Below are positions 17,872 through 28,569 of a stretch of DNA of 57,318 nt, in pieces. The stretch comes from Acinetobacter modestus. Lineage in GTDB: Bacteria; Pseudomonadota; Gammaproteobacteria; Pseudomonadales; Moraxellaceae. The notes under the pieces were generated by a model. The model was not told where the DNA came from. It saw only the letters and a list, made by a program, of their open reading frames with translations, and searched no databases. Made by a program: the position numbers and the translations under genes. The DNA is taken from assembly GCF_014636095.1 (NCBI RefSeq), contig NZ_BMDV01000011.1, positions 1 through 57,318 on the forward strand, read 5' to 3'. Positions within the stretch are counted from its first letter, which is position 1. Each line of letters starts with the position of its first letter.

Positions 17872-19047
17872 GTGGCTAAATCTGTACTTGTAATTAACTG
17901 TGGTTCATCTTCAATCAAATACGCGCTTATCTCAGAACGCCGTGAAGATCGTATTTATGGATTAGCAGAAAACTTAGGTTCTGCTGAAGCGCGTATCAAA
18001 GGCGTTACGATTGGTGGTGAGCCACTTGAACTTTCGATTCCACATGCAGATCACGCCAAAGCACTTGAGACTCTTCTTGCACGTTTAGCGAACTACAATC
18101 CACAAGCGATTGGTCATCGTGTTGTTCATGGTGGCAATTTAACCAAAGCAGAACTATTAACACCTGAAATTGTAAGCCGCATCGAAGCTGCAACACCACT
18201 TGCACCTTTGCACAATCCTGCACATTTGATTGGGATTGAAGCAACCATGCGTTTGTTCCCTGAATTACCTCAGGTTGCTGTATTTGACACTGCATTCCAT
18301 CAAACCATGCCTGAACATGCGTATCGTTATGCTTTACCGCAAAATTTATATACTGAACACCATGTCCGCCGCTATGGTTTCCATGGAACAAGCCACGCTT
18401 ATGTTACTGAGCGTGCGAGTGAACTTGCTGGTGCAAAAAATCAAGGGGGCTGGCTCAGTGCTCACCTAGGCAATGGTAGTTCAACTTGTGCCGTTTGGAA
18501 TGGTCAAAGTCTTGATACTTCTATGGGCATGACTCCATTAGAAGGTGTAGTGATGGGAACACGTAGTGGCGATGTTGACCCAAGCCTACATTTATTCCTT
18601 GCAAGTAATTTAGGCTGGAGTATCCAGAAAATTGACAGTATGTTGAATAAAGAAAGTGGCTTGCTTGGCTTATCTGGCCTTTCAAACGATATGCGTACTT
18701 TAGTTGAAGCTTCGGGTAATGGTCATGAAGGGGCAACACTTGCGATTGAAGTATTCTGCTATCGTTTAGCAAAATCATTATCTGCTTTGAGCTGTGGTTT
18801 GCCTCGTTTAGATGGTTTAGTTTTCACGGGCGGAATCGGTGAAAACTCAGCTTATGTTCGTGAAAAAACCTTGGCTTATCTACCACACTTTGGTTTGCAA
18901 TTTAGTGCAGAAAAAAATAATGCTTTAGCACGCGGCACTGAAGGTCGAATCGATAATGGCACAGGTCCACAGATTTGGGTTGTACCTACAGACGAAGAAG
19001 GACGCATTGCGAAAGAAACGCGTCAAGTCGTTGAACAGCTCGCTTAA
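17872..19047 (+). CDS. ackA: Acetate kinase AckA
   Basis: A 391-residue kinase with a GTG start. The N-terminal [15 protein letters not shown] is the first acetokinase signature (phosphate-binding loop), and [15 protein letters not shown] is the second. The C-terminal [13 protein letters not shown] belongs to the ATP site. It interconverts acetyl phosphate plus ADP with acetate plus ATP. It lies 33 bp upstream of pta, giving the usual ackA-pta operon for overflow or reuse of acetate. About 230 bp separate it from the proA terminator; no clear promoter stands out. Confidence 0.97.
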   Translation: MAKSVLVINCGSSSIKYALISERREDRIYGLAENLGSAEARIKGVTIGGEPLELSIPHADHAKALETLLARLANYNPQAIGHRVVHGGNLTKAELLTPEIVSRIEAATPLAPLHNPAHLIGIEATMRLFPELPQVAVFDTAFHQTMPEHAYRYALPQNLYTEHHVRRYGFHGTSHAYVTERASELAGAKNQGGWLSAHLGNGSSTCAVWNGQSLDTSMGMTPLEGVVMGTRSGDVDPSLHLFLASNLGWSIQKIDSMLNKESGLLGLSGLSNDMRTLVEASGNGHEGATLAIEVFCYRLAKSLSALSCGLPRLDGLVFTGGIGENSAYVREKTLAYLPHFGLQFSAEKNNALARGTEGRIDNGTGPQIWVVPTDEEGRIAKETRQVVEQLA

Positions 19048-19080
19048 TTCACAAAAATTTAGATAAATTTTAAGGTTCTT

Positions 19081-21216
19081 ATGAATACGATTTTACTGAT
19101 TCCAACAGGTGAAGGGGTTGGTCTTACATCTGCCTGTTTAGGAATGATCTACGCTTTAGACTGTAAAGGGATTAATGCTGGTTTTCTTAAACCATTTTCT
19201 CAATTAGCAGATTCAACCGTTGATCGCACTGCAACACTTTATCGTCATTTATTTCAACATCAGTCTGTTGAACCAATTGCTTATGAAAAGCTCACCCAGC
19301 TTCTTGGTTTAGGCGAAACAGATGAGCTACTCGAAGAAGCTGTTGCACTGCATCGTAAAATCTCAGCCAATCACGATGTGATTATTGTAGAAGGTCTTGT
19401 ACCCAATGGACAAGATCACTTTGCCAGTGAAATTAATGCCGCACTCGCACAAGCACTCGATGCCCAAGTCGTTTTGGTCAGCACAGCGGATTTAGCTGAC
19501 CCACGTAAAACAGCCGAAAAAGTCGATGCACATTTGCGTCAATTCGGAGGTGCTGCATCAGCGCGCACCACAGGTGTTTTATTTATGCGAACCAAGGGTC
19601 TCCCTGATGGTACAGCAGCAATTCCTGTCACACTTGATCCAAGTTTGCGTTTAGATAAGCAAATAGCTGAATTTTCAATACAATTACAACGTTACAATCG
19701 TTTTATTGGCACAAGTGAATTACCTATCATTGGTTTAGTGCCATTCAGTAATATTCTCAGCGTACCGCGTAGCTTAGATATTGCCACTGTTGTTAATGGT
19801 ACTTGGTTAAATGAAGGTGAAGCAAAACAACGCCGTATTTTACATACCAGTTTGATCGCATCTGATATTGAAGCCGAATTACATAAATTTGTTGCTGGCG
19901 AACTCATCATTAGCGCATCTCAACGTACAGATGCCCTACTTGCAGCAAGTCTTGCAAGCAGTAATGGAATACCTTTGGCGGGTTTAGTTTTAACTGAACA
20001 GGCTGCTCCAGCCGCGAATATTTTAGAATTCTGCCAAGGTGCTATTAAACAAGGTCTACCAATTTTACACACTTCGCTAGACACATTAGAAACAGCACAA
20101 CGCCTATATCATTTTGGCAATGAAATTCCCGTAGATGATATTGAACGTGCTGAACAAGTGACGCGTTTTGTTTCAAGCCATCTTGATAATAGTTGGCTCG
20201 ATCAGCATACTCAGAACAACCTGAATCCACGATTATCTCCATCTGCATTCCGCTACGAGCTGGTACAAAAATCGATTGCTGCGAAAAAACGCATTGTACT
20301 ACCTGAAGGTGATGAACCTCGTACTGTACAAGCCGCAGCGATTTGCCAATCACGTGGTATTGCTGAATGTATTTTATTAGCGAAACCTGAAGCTGTTGCT
20401 GAAGTTGCTAAAGCGCGTGGTATTCAACTTCCAGCTGATCTGCAAATTATTGATCCCGATAGTATTCGTGACCAATATATTGAACCTATGGTTGAATTAC
20501 GCAAAGGTAAGCTAGATGCATTACAAGCAAAAGCACAGCTACAAGATACTGTAGTCCTTGGTACAATGATGTTGGCACTTGATCAAGTCGATGGCTTAGT
20601 ATCTGGCGCAATTCATACCACTGCCAATACCGTTCGCCCTGCATTTCAATTGATTAAAACTGCCCCGAACTACTCATTAGTTTCATCAATCTTCTTTATG
20701 TTGTTGCCTGATGAAGTTTATGTCTACGGCGATTGTGCAATTAATCCAGATCCAAATGCTGAACAGCTTGCTGAAATTGCGATTCAATCTGCAGACTCTG
20801 CTAAAGCCTTTGGTCTTGATCCGCGTATTGCCATGATCAGTTATTCCACAGGCACGTCAGGCGCAGGTGCCGATGTTGAAAAAGTGGCTGAAGCAACCAA
20901 GATCGCCCAACAACGTCGTCCTGATTTACTGATTGATGGGCCTCTACAATACGATGCGGCTTCAGTTGAAAGCGTTGGGCGTCAAAAAGCACCTGAATCT
21001 AAAGTTGCGGGTCGTGCCAATGTATTTATTTTCCCTGATCTCAATACAGGTAACACCACCTATAAAGCAGTACAACGTGCAGCGAATGTGGTAAGTGTTG
21101 GCCCAATGCTGCAAGGTTTAAACAAGCCTGTGAATGACTTGTCTCGCGGTGCTTTGGTTGATGATATTGTATTTACGATTGCCTTAACGGCGATTCAGGC
21201 AAAGCAACAAGACTAA
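19081..21216 (+). CDS. pta: Phosphate acetyltransferase Pta
   Basis: A 711-residue, three-domain Pta of the long enterobacterial type. The N-terminal part (residues 1 to about 215) is a P-loop-like domain related to dethiobiotin synthetase (ILLIPTGEGVGLTS). The middle DRTGG domain follows. The C-terminal 330 residues are the catalytic PTA domain (KKRIVLPEGDEPRTVQAA, DGLVSGAIHTTANTVRPA, ISYSTGTSGAG). It makes acetyl phosphate from acetyl-CoA. It is co-transcribed with ackA and followed by a strong terminator. Confidence 0.97.
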   Translation: MNTILLIPTGEGVGLTSACLGMIYALDCKGINAGFLKPFSQLADSTVDRTATLYRHLFQHQSVEPIAYEKLTQLLGLGETDELLEEAVALHRKISANHDVIIVEGLVPNGQDHFASEINAALAQALDAQVVLVSTADLADPRKTAEKVDAHLRQFGGAASARTTGVLFMRTKGLPDGTAAIPVTLDPSLRLDKQIAEFSIQLQRYNRFIGTSELPIIGLVPFSNILSVPRSLDIATVVNGTWLNEGEAKQRRILHTSLIASDIEAELHKFVAGELIISASQRTDALLAASLASSNGIPLAGLVLTEQAAPAANILEFCQGAIKQGLPILHTSLDTLETAQRLYHFGNEIPVDDIERAEQVTRFVSSHLDNSWLDQHTQNNLNPRLSPSAFRYELVQKSIAAKKRIVLPEGDEPRTVQAAAICQSRGIAECILLAKPEAVAEVAKARGIQLPADLQIIDPDSIRDQYIEPMVELRKGKLDALQAKAQLQDTVVLGTMMLALDQVDGLVSGAIHTTANTVRPAFQLIKTAPNYSLVSSIFFMLLPDEVYVYGDCAINPDPNAEQLAEIAIQSADSAKAFGLDPRIAMISYSTGTSGAGADVEKVAEATKIAQQRRPDLLIDGPLQYDAASVESVGRQKAPESKVAGRANVFIFPDLNTGNTTYKAVQRAANVVSVGPMLQGLNKPVNDLSRGALVDDIVFTIALTAIQAKQQD

Positions 21217-21233
21217 GCTCATATCATTATATT

Positions 21234-21272
21234 AAAGCCATTAACTCGGTCAAAAGTTAATGGCTTTTTTAT
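21234..21272 (+). terminator. ackA-pta terminator
   Basis: AAAGCCATTAACT and AGTTAATGGCTTT form a 13-bp stem with a T-rich end. It may act for the convergent transporter gene as well. Confidence 0.9.
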
Positions 21273-21283
21273 TCATCCATTAA

Positions 21284-22189
21284 TCAAGCATTTTTTGAAG
21301 AACTTATACGCTTTAACTGCGGAATTTTCACAAAGAAAATTGCATTACCACATAAAATTAAGATCACTCCGATCACAGCATTCATTTGCCAATGATAATC
21401 TTCCCAAACTGTCGAGATCAGCAAGGCAACTAAAGGAAATAACAAGGTACTATACGCGGCTTTGCCTGCCCCAATCCGTCCAACTAAATAGAAATAGGCA
21501 GTAAAACCAATCACTGAACCAAAGATGGCTAAATACAATAAAGCACTCACAGCACTGAATTGCATATTTGGAAAAAAGTTATCCTGTCTTAACCATGAAA
21601 TCATAGCCATCAACAAAGAACCGTATAACATAGCAAATGCATTAGTCGTAAAGATATCCAGCCCATGTTTTTGATTACGCGTACTGATCATATTGCCCAA
21701 AGAGAAACCATAAGTGCCTAGGATACATAGTCCAATACCGATCAATGTATTGCGATTTAAAGTGGTGCCCACCACGTCATGCCAGAACAAGGCAATAATC
21801 CCAAGTACACCTAATAAGGCGGCAGGATAAAAGCGTGTCGACACCTGCTGGGCAAAGAGGAGTTTGGCGTTGATGGTATTAAAAATCACCGCCATGGAGA
21901 AGATCACTGCTTCCAAACCACTACTGATATATTGCACAGCATAGTAAAAACAGACGAAGTTAAAACCAAAAATACAGCAAGCCTGTAACATACAAAATAG
22001 ATGATCTTTAGCCGCCAATTTCTGTAGCTTCCGACTTAAAGTGACAAAAGCAAATAACACTATGGCAGAAATAAAAAAACGCCAGAATACTGCGACACTG
22101 GCTGATATTCCACTTTGTTGCTGCAGACTAATCGCAATCCATGTTGTGCCCCAGATCACCACAACCAAAGCATATAACAGCGCATTCAT
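21284..22189 (-). CDS. EamA/DMT-family transporter
   Basis: A 301-residue membrane protein with ten predicted helices in two EamA repeats. The first starts ALVVVIWGTTWIAI, the typical DMT opening, and the second starts IGIGLCILGTYGF. The C-terminus is basic and cytoplasmic. DMT exporters move amino acids, nucleosides, drugs or metabolites; the substrate is not predictable. It is divergent from an AraC-family gene at 22373 with 183 bp between, so that regulator probably controls it. Confidence 0.88.
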   Translation of the reverse strand: MNALLYALVVVIWGTTWIAISLQQQSGISASVAVFWRFFISAIVLFAFVTLSRKLQKLAAKDHLFCMLQACCIFGFNFVCFYYAVQYISSGLEAVIFSMAVIFNTINAKLLFAQQVSTRFYPAALLGVLGIIALFWHDVVGTTLNRNTLIGIGLCILGTYGFSLGNMISTRNQKHGLDIFTTNAFAMLYGSLLMAMISWLRQDNFFPNMQFSAVSALLYLAIFGSVIGFTAYFYLVGRIGAGKAAYSTLLFPLVALLISTVWEDYHWQMNAVIGVILILCGNAIFFVKIPQLKRISSSKNA

Positions 22190-22372
22190 ATCATTAGAAC
22201 CAAACTCAATTACCTCGACAGCTATTTTGCTGGTTTTATCGTAATCATTACTTGCATCATCTTGCGGTGATTATCATGGACTTGCGTTTTTCTAGGAAAT
22301 TTTTGACCAGATGACAAAACTGGCTGAACGTTCTACACTAAACTGGATCATATTTGGCACTGCGTATAGAAG

Positions 22373-23233
22373 ATGAAATATCAGATTCTAGATCAATTAC
22401 AGCAATATAAAGCGCAATTGCTCGACTCGGTAGAACTGGGTTCGGGCATGCAGCTGGCCATGTGGCAAAATAACCAAGACCGTGTCAGCGTCTGTAGCAA
22501 TCACCACACCTTGAGTATGTATATTCAGGGCGGTTATGAAAGCTATCAAAAAACCCAACAGGGCTGGCACAATGGCGGTGGCCCTGACCGTATGTGCCTG
22601 ATGCCACAAGATTTCGAGTCGACTTGGGACCTACGTGATCCACTCACCTTCGTACATCTGTATTACACTGAACAACACTTACAACGGGTGGCAGAACAAG
22701 TCTGGGATCGTGAACCGAGTCAGATCATTTTAAATCCACAAATTTTTGTGGCTGACCCACAAATTTCGATGATCTATCGGCACTTTTTACTCAATGGTGC
22801 ATGGCAAGATCGTGAAAACCATTTGCAGATGAGTACTGCAACAACGCTATTACTCAATCATCTGATCAAAAATTACAGTCATGCACAATGGCAAGCACCT
22901 GAAGTCAAAGGTGGACTGTCCCCTTATGTGCTTAAGCAGTTATTAGAATGGATTGACCAACATCTCCATTTGAGTTTGACCTTGTCTGATCTGGCTCAGC
23001 AAGCGCAACTCAGCGAGTATCATTTTGCGCATATGTTTAAACAATCGATGCAGATGCCACCACATCAATATGTGATGCAACGCCGTCTTGAGCGCGCCCA
23101 TCAAGCACTAGAAAAAACCACAACGAATCTGACAGAGATAGCTGTGCAATATGGATTTAGCTCCAGCAGCCATTTTAGCCATCGCTTTAAGAAACAGTTT
23201 GGCTATAGTCCATCTCAACTGAGAAAAAACTAA
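22373..23233 (+). CDS. AraC-family transcriptional regulator
   Basis: A 286-residue regulator. The N-terminal part, about 170 residues, is a sensing domain of no named type. The C-terminal 100 residues are a paired helix-turn-helix: LTLSDLAQQAQLSEYHFAHM for the first, and NLTEIAVQYGFSSSSHFSHR for the second, with the AraC signature ending FKKQFGYSPSQLR. Divergent from a DMT transporter, which is its likely target. By eye the codon use is somewhat more GC-rich than the neighbours, a weak hint of separate history. Confidence 0.9.
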   Translation: MKYQILDQLQQYKAQLLDSVELGSGMQLAMWQNNQDRVSVCSNHHTLSMYIQGGYESYQKTQQGWHNGGGPDRMCLMPQDFESTWDLRDPLTFVHLYYTEQHLQRVAEQVWDREPSQIILNPQIFVADPQISMIYRHFLLNGAWQDRENHLQMSTATTLLLNHLIKNYSHAQWQAPEVKGGLSPYVLKQLLEWIDQHLHLSLTLSDLAQQAQLSEYHFAHMFKQSMQMPPHQYVMQRRLERAHQALEKTTTNLTEIAVQYGFSSSSHFSHRFKKQFGYSPSQLRKN

Positions 23234-23381
23234 AATCCACAGCGTATCTGTTGTTGATGCAATTTAGATCGAAGGCTCAGTTTAGACCTTTAGCCAAATC
23301 TAAGCTAAAACTCCCACATTCATCCCTTTTTGTCATATAATTTAGCCCGCCAGCTAATCGCCCGCTCAAGAGAAATTTGAT

Positions 23382-24908
23382 ATGACAACGATCATCAAAC
23401 AAGATGACTTGATTACATCAATCAAGGATGCCCTGCAGTTTATTTCTTACTATCACCCACAAGACTTCATCCAAGCGATGAGCCGTGCTTACGATCGTGA
23501 AGAAAACAAAGCTGCAAAAGATGCTATTGCCCAAATCCTGATCAACTCACGTATGTGTGCTGAAGGTCACCGACCAATCTGTCAGGATACAGGGATTGTT
23601 AACGTTTTCCTTGAAGTTGGCTTAGACGTTAAATTTGATTTAACCATGAGCTTGGATGATGCTGTAAACGAAGGTGTACGCCAAGGTTACCTAGAGAACT
23701 CAAATGTACTCCGTGCGTCTGTTTTAGCAGATCCAGCTTTTGGTCGTAAAAACACCAAAGACAATACGCCTGCCGTAATTCACTACAAACTCGTTCCTGG
23801 TAATAAAGTTGATATTACCGTTGCAGCGAAGGGTGGCGGTTCAGAAAATAAATCTAAACTTGCGATGCTCAACCCATCTGATTCAATCGTGGATTGGGTG
23901 CTTAAAACTGTTCCAACCATGGGTGCAGGTTGGTGTCCACCAGGTATGCTCGGTATTGGTATCGGTGGTACTGCTGAAAAAGCCATGATGCTTGCAAAAG
24001 AAGCACTTATGGAAGAAATCAACATGGACGAATTACTTCGTCGTGGCCCACAAAGCAAAATGGAAGAACTCCGTATCGAGATCTTCGAAAAAGTAAATGC
24101 ACTCGGTATTGGTGCACAAGGTTTGGGTGGTTTGACCACAGTACTGGATATTAAAATCAAGGATTATCCATGCCACGCAGCAGGTAAACCAGTCGGTATG
24201 ATTCCGAACTGTGCAGCGACTCGTCATGCACACTTCCAGTTGGATGGTACTGGCGTTGCACATATCCAAGCACCAAAACTTGAAGACTATCCTGCTGTCA
24301 CTTGGGATTCATCACAATCAAAACGTGTGAATCTTGATACCATCACCCAAGAAGAAATGAATGAGTGGAAGCCAGGCGATACATTACTTCTTAACGGTAC
24401 GATTTACACAGGTCGTGATGCTGCGCATAAGCGTATGGTTGACATGTTAAACAATGGTGAAGAATTACCTGTTGATCTTAAAGGTAAATTTATTTACTAC
24501 GTAGGCCCTGTTGATCCAGTAGGTGATGAAGTGGTTGGTCCTGCTGGCCCGACAACTGCAACACGTATGGACAAATTTACTCGTCAAGTGCTAGAAGCAA
24601 CGGGCTTGTTCGGCATGATTGGTAAAGCAGATCGTGGTCCTGCTGCAATTGAAGCAATCAAAGATAATCAAGCAACTTACTTGATGGCTGTTGGTGGTGC
24701 TGCGTATCTCGTGTCTAAAGCAGTTCGTGAGGCTGAAGTCGTTGCTTTTGCAGACCTAGGTATGGAAGCCATCTACAAATTCGTGGTTGAAGATATGCCT
24801 GTTTCTGTTGCAGTTGATGTCAATGGTACGTCAATCCATGCGACTGCGCCAAAAATCTGGCAAGCAAAAATTGGGAAAATTCCTGTTGTAGACGCTGCCG
24901 CTCAATAA
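23382..24908 (+). CDS. fumA: Class I (iron-sulfur) fumarate hydratase
   Basis: A 508-residue homodimer-type class I fumarase, which interconverts fumarate and malate in the TCA cycle using an oxygen-sensitive [4Fe-4S] cluster. The N-terminal alpha part has the cluster cysteines in GHRPICQDTG and later in IPNCAATRH; the third is likely in MGAGWCPPGM. The C-terminal beta part contains GPAGPTTATRMDKFT. The protein is a fusion of the alpha and beta parts found separately in anaerobes and archaea. It is transcribed alone, ending in a strong terminator. Confidence 0.93.
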   Translation: MTTIIKQDDLITSIKDALQFISYYHPQDFIQAMSRAYDREENKAAKDAIAQILINSRMCAEGHRPICQDTGIVNVFLEVGLDVKFDLTMSLDDAVNEGVRQGYLENSNVLRASVLADPAFGRKNTKDNTPAVIHYKLVPGNKVDITVAAKGGGSENKSKLAMLNPSDSIVDWVLKTVPTMGAGWCPPGMLGIGIGGTAEKAMMLAKEALMEEINMDELLRRGPQSKMEELRIEIFEKVNALGIGAQGLGGLTTVLDIKIKDYPCHAAGKPVGMIPNCAATRHAHFQLDGTGVAHIQAPKLEDYPAVTWDSSQSKRVNLDTITQEEMNEWKPGDTLLLNGTIYTGRDAAHKRMVDMLNNGEELPVDLKGKFIYYVGPVDPVGDEVVGPAGPTTATRMDKFTRQVLEATGLFGMIGKADRGPAAIEAIKDNQATYLMAVGGAAYLVSKAVREAEVVAFADLGMEAIYKFVVEDMPVSVAVDVNGTSIHATAPKIWQAKIGKIPVVDAAAQ

Positions 24909-24925
24909 TACTTATACAATAATCT

Positions 24926-24957
24926 TAGCCGAATCATCGTATTCGGCTATTTTTTTG
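24926..24957 (+). terminator. Fumarase terminator
   Basis: TAGCCGAAT / ATTCGGCTA stem with a 6-nt loop and T7. Confidence 0.9.
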
Positions 24958-25001
24958 CCTAAAGCATCTGTTAAATTATAAAAAACAATAAGGATAACAA
25001 G

Positions 25002-25544
25002 ATGAATAAAACAATATCGATCCTAATAATGAGTCTCTGCTGTGTCATGGCAGCAGAAAATACATTTGCCAGTCCTGCTCAAAAAAAATCTGTAAAAGAA
25101 CTAATTAAACTCAGTGATTTAGAAAACCTTTTACATTCGTCTCTAGATGAGATGCAGCCTGCGTTAGACTCTGAAGCCGAAAATATGCTTTTAAAAATTT
25201 TGGGTAAAGAGAGACTGACAACCAATCAAGAACATCTAGTACTTGTAGAACTCAGTCAATTATTAAAAGACACAAGCTCAAAAATGTTTATGCGGCCTGA
25301 AACATTACAAGCAATTGAGCAAATTTATGCAGAAACACTGAGTGAAGAGGAAGTACAAGCTTATTTAAAATTTTTGCGAACGCCAGAAGGAAAATCAATC
25401 AACCAAAAAAATTTAACAATTAGTAGCAATGTTTTTCAATACATGAACAGTTTAAGTCAAAGGACCTTAAATGATCCTGAGCAAAATTTAAAACTCAAAG
25501 AGCAGCTTTTAAGCATCATCAAACCCTTAATTCAAGATGAATAA
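25002..25544 (+). CDS. DUF2059-type exported protein
   Basis: A 180-residue protein with a signal peptide ending TFA. The mature part is helical and charged. The segment AETLSEEEVQAYLKFLRTPEGKS matches the DUF2059 pattern of a helix followed by F-x-x-(S/T)PEG. The function of the domain is unknown; it is common in periplasmic proteins of Gram-negative bacteria. The gene stands alone, convergent with a lipoprotein gene only 17 bp away. Confidence 0.7.
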   Translation: MNKTISILIMSLCCVMAAENTFASPAQKKSVKELIKLSDLENLLHSSLDEMQPALDSEAENMLLKILGKERLTTNQEHLVLVELSQLLKDTSSKMFMRPETLQAIEQIYAETLSEEEVQAYLKFLRTPEGKSINQKNLTISSNVFQYMNSLSQRTLNDPEQNLKLKEQLLSIIKPLIQDE

Positions 25545-25561
25545 ACGCTGCTCAATATTGA

Positions 25562-26278
25562 TTACCACGTCAATGGATTCCAAAGTTTAAATGGCTTAAC
25601 CAATAGGACCTCAGACTTTTCATCATACTTAGCTGGCTTTAACTCTTGAGGCTTAGACCGAATTTTACCTGAGGCATCTTGTGCTACAAAGTTATAGCTC
25701 GATGATTTTAAACGTGTAAATGCGATTTCCTGATGTGCAACCTTATCAGGCATAATCATAAATGGCCCCGTATGTTCACTACGAGAAATCTTATTTTCTT
25801 CATCGTATTTAATAAAATACGTTTGTGATGCATCAACCGTAAAATCTACATATTTTGGTTTTTGAAAATGTAGCCCTGCCAATGGACGGCTGACACTCAG
25901 ACGATATGTCCCAGCTGGTAATTCTACCCAATAATAATGATTATGTAACAGGCTTGGAATTCGATGGCCATTGATAAATAAATTTGCAGCAGCAATTTCT
26001 TGGCGATTCCAGCGCGTATCTGGGCGATATAAATATACCACTGCCGCTTGCTCATTCTGTGGTTTGATCGGTGTGTAATATTGACCTAATTTTTGATTGA
26101 CCCATCCACCTATGGTAAAACCACCAACATGATACTGATCAGATAGCCCTGGTTCTTTTGCTGTATCTACTGGAGGTAAAGTCGCTGTGAGTACTGTCGA
26201 ATTTTCTTCAACCGCCTTATGACTTTGACAGCCAGCCAACACCCCTACACAACATAATGACAATATTAAATAACGCAT
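25562..26278 (-). CDS. DUF2846-type lipoprotein
   Basis: A 238-residue lipoprotein starting at ATG 26278 (GAGGGA binding site); the frame also opens at a TTG at 26290. The signal peptide ends in the lipobox LAGC. After a proline-rich linker, residues about 80-170 resemble the DUF2846 domain: AAVVYLYRPD, INGHRIPSL, VELPAGTYRLSVSR. This domain is beta-rich and of unknown function. The gene is upstream of nothing on its strand and is followed by a convergent neighbour. Confidence 0.7.
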   Translation of the reverse strand: MRYLILSLCCVGVLAGCQSHKAVEENSTVLTATLPPVDTAKEPGLSDQYHVGGFTIGGWVNQKLGQYYTPIKPQNEQAAVVYLYRPDTRWNRQEIAAANLFINGHRIPSLLHNHYYWVELPAGTYRLSVSRPLAGLHFQKPKYVDFTVDASQTYFIKYDEENKISRSEHTGPFMIMPDKVAHQEIAFTRLKSSSYNFVAQDASGKIRSKPQELKPAKYDEKSEVLLVKPFKLWNPLTW

Positions 26279-26380
26279 GATATCCCTCAAGGCGTTTTCT
26301 TGGATTTATTTTTAACAGCGCAAAACTATGCGGATTTTCCAACTTTTAAGATTAACACCTCATTAATTAATTGCAAATAA

Positions 26381-26415
26381 AAAAAGCATGAAAAGTCTAA
26401 CCTTTCATGCTTTTT
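26381..26415 (-). terminator. clpX terminator
   Basis: AAAAAGCATGAAA / TTTCATGCTTTTT inverted repeat; in minus-strand RNA it ends in a U tract. Confidence 0.85.
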
Positions 26416-26428
26416 AGATGAATGAGAA

Positions 26429-27739
26429 TTAAGCAGATTTTGAATCAATTACTTTCAAATCTTTCTTTTCAACTAATTCAGGTGTTGTCACTTGTGGTAA
26501 ACGTTCAGCTTTAAATGTTGGCTTAGCTGTACCATTAATCACAGCCTCATCCACAATAACCGTCCCCACATCACTACGACTTGGTAAGTCATACATGGTT
26601 TCTAGCAAAACGTTTTCTAAAATTGAACGTAAGCCACGCGCACCCGTATTTCGTTCAAGTGCTTTCTTCGCTACAGCACGCAATGCAGATTCATCAAAGA
26701 CAAGATCAACATTTTCCATCGTGAAAAGATACTGATATTGGCGAGTTAATGCATTTTTAGGCTCTGTCAGAATTTGCATTAATGCTTCTTCATCCAGTTC
26801 TTCTAAAGTTGCAATCACTGGTAAACGACCAATAAACTCAGGAATCAAACCAAATTTGACTAAATCAGTTGCTTCAACTTGACGGAACAACTCAGAGACT
26901 TTTTTACTGTCATCCTTATTCTTCACATCAGCCGTGAATCCAATACCGCCTTTCTCTTGACGTTGTTGTACAATTTTCTCTAAACCAGAGAATGCACCAC
27001 CGCAAATAAATAAAATATTTGAGGTATCAATTTGAATGAATTCTTGTTGCGGATGCTTACGACCACCTTGTGGCGGAATAGAAGCAACGGTGCCTTCAAT
27101 CATTTTCAATAATGCTTGTTGTACACCTTCACCCGATACATCACGAGTAATTGATGGATTCTCCGATTTACGGGTAATCTTATCAATCTCATCAATATAG
27201 ATAATACCTTTCTGCGCTTTTTCTACATCGTAGTCCGCTTTCTGCAATAACTTTTGTACGATGTTTTCAACATCTTCACCCACATAACCCGCTTCTGTGA
27301 GTGTCGTTGCATCTGCCATGGCAAAAGGAACATCCAATAAGCGTGCAAGAGTTTGCGCAAGTAAGGTCTTACCTGAACCCGTTGGTCCAATTAACAAGAT
27401 ATTACTTTTCGCAATCTCAATATCTTGATGTGCATGATGTGACTGACCAACTTTCAAACGCTTATAATGATTATAGACCGCAACAGATAGTGTTTTCTTT
27501 GCAACATCTTGTCCAATGACATATTGATCCAACGCAGCACGTATCTCATGTGGTTTAGGCAAAGCTTTAGTCGCCCAGTCACCTGCTTCAACTTGTTGAC
27601 TGGTTTGCACTAAATCTAAGCAGACATCCACACACTCATTACAAATATATGCGTCCTCACCTGCAATCAATTTTCCAACTTCAGATTGTGTCTTACCACA
27701 AAATGAACAATGCTTTTGTCCTTGAGGATGTTCGGACAT
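26429..27739 (-). CDS. clpX: ClpX ATPase, ClpXP specificity subunit
   Basis: A 436-residue AAA+ unfoldase. The N-terminal zinc-binding domain has four cysteines (CSFCGK and CNECVDVC). The ATPase domain has Walker A GPTGSGKT, Walker B IIYIDEID, and the sensor and GYVGEDVE pore-loop region. The IGF-type loop that docks ClpP is present as GIGFTAD within the expected segment. It unfolds ssrA-tagged and regulatory proteins and feeds them to ClpP. It is 28 bp downstream of clpP, in the standard operon. Confidence 0.97.
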   Translation of the reverse strand: MSEHPQGQKHCSFCGKTQSEVGKLIAGEDAYICNECVDVCLDLVQTSQQVEAGDWATKALPKPHEIRAALDQYVIGQDVAKKTLSVAVYNHYKRLKVGQSHHAHQDIEIAKSNILLIGPTGSGKTLLAQTLARLLDVPFAMADATTLTEAGYVGEDVENIVQKLLQKADYDVEKAQKGIIYIDEIDKITRKSENPSITRDVSGEGVQQALLKMIEGTVASIPPQGGRKHPQQEFIQIDTSNILFICGGAFSGLEKIVQQRQEKGGIGFTADVKNKDDSKKVSELFRQVEATDLVKFGLIPEFIGRLPVIATLEELDEEALMQILTEPKNALTRQYQYLFTMENVDLVFDESALRAVAKKALERNTGARGLRSILENVLLETMYDLPSRSDVGTVIVDEAVINGTAKPTFKAERLPQVTTPELVEKKDLKVIDSKSA

Positions 27740-27767
27740 ATTTACTCCACAACTTAAATCTTAAAAA

Positions 27768-28373
27768 CTAGGGACGTTTGCTTAATACTTGGTCAACTAA
27801 ACCATATTCTTTGGCTGCTTGTGCAGTCATAAAATTGTCACGATCTGTGTCACGTGCAATTCTTTCATAATCTTGACCACTATGCTCAGCCATCAAACGG
27901 TTTAGACGCTCTTTGATATAAAGAATTTCACGTGCATGAATTTCGATATCAGACGCTTGACCACGGAAACCACCGAGTGGTTGGTGAATCATCACGCGTG
28001 CATTTTCAAGACAGTAACGTTTTCCTTTAGCACCCGCATTCAATAAGAATGCACCCATTGAAGCCGCTTGTCCCATGCAATATGTAACAACATCTGGCTT
28101 AATAAACTGCATAGTGTCATAAATTGCCATACCAGCAGTTACTGAGCCTCCCGGTGAGTTGATATAAAGATGGATATCTTTCTCTGGATTCTCAGCTTCT
28201 AAAAATAACATCTGCGCAACGATAAGATTTGCCATGTTATCTTCAACTTCACCTGTCAAGAAGATCACACGCTCACGTAACAAACGTGAGAAAATATCAA
28301 ATGAACGCTCACCACGTGATGACTGTTCAACGACTACAGGAACTAAAGCATTTTCAATTGTTGGAACATACAT
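27768..28373 (-). CDS. clpP: ClpP protease subunit
   Basis: A 201-residue serine peptidase that assembles as a double heptamer. The catalytic serine is in GQAASMGAF and histidine in MIHQPLGG. The aspartate is expected in the segment around [24 protein letters not shown] forms the substrate-binding strand. It degrades proteins delivered by ClpX or ClpA. About 200 bp with a tig terminator separate it from tig, so it likely has its own promoter. Confidence 0.97.
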   Translation of the reverse strand: MYVPTIENALVPVVVEQSSRGERSFDIFSRLLRERVIFLTGEVEDNMANLIVAQMLFLEAENPEKDIHLYINSPGGSVTAGMAIYDTMQFIKPDVVTYCMGQAASMGAFLLNAGAKGKRYCLENARVMIHQPLGGFRGQASDIEIHAREILYIKERLNRLMAEHSGQDYERIARDTDRDNFMTAQAAKEYGLVDQVLSKRP

Positions 28374-28523
28374 ATGTTTATTTATTCCTAAATTATTGTG
28401 ACTCGATCATGCCAACAATATGAGGGATAATCGCTGAAATTGCAAAAGGTTCAACCCTAAATATTCGACTATTTAGACTAAAAGCTGGCAATTTTTCGAT
28501 AAATTAACACTTTCATAACACGG

Positions 28524-28549
28524 ATAAAAAAAGGCGCATTAAGCGCCTT
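28524..28549 (-). terminator. tig terminator
   Basis: AAGGCGC / GCGCCTT hairpin preceded on the plus strand by A7, which gives a U tract for tig transcripts. Confidence 0.85.
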
Positions 28550-28569
28550 TCTTCTGAACTTTTAAAAGA

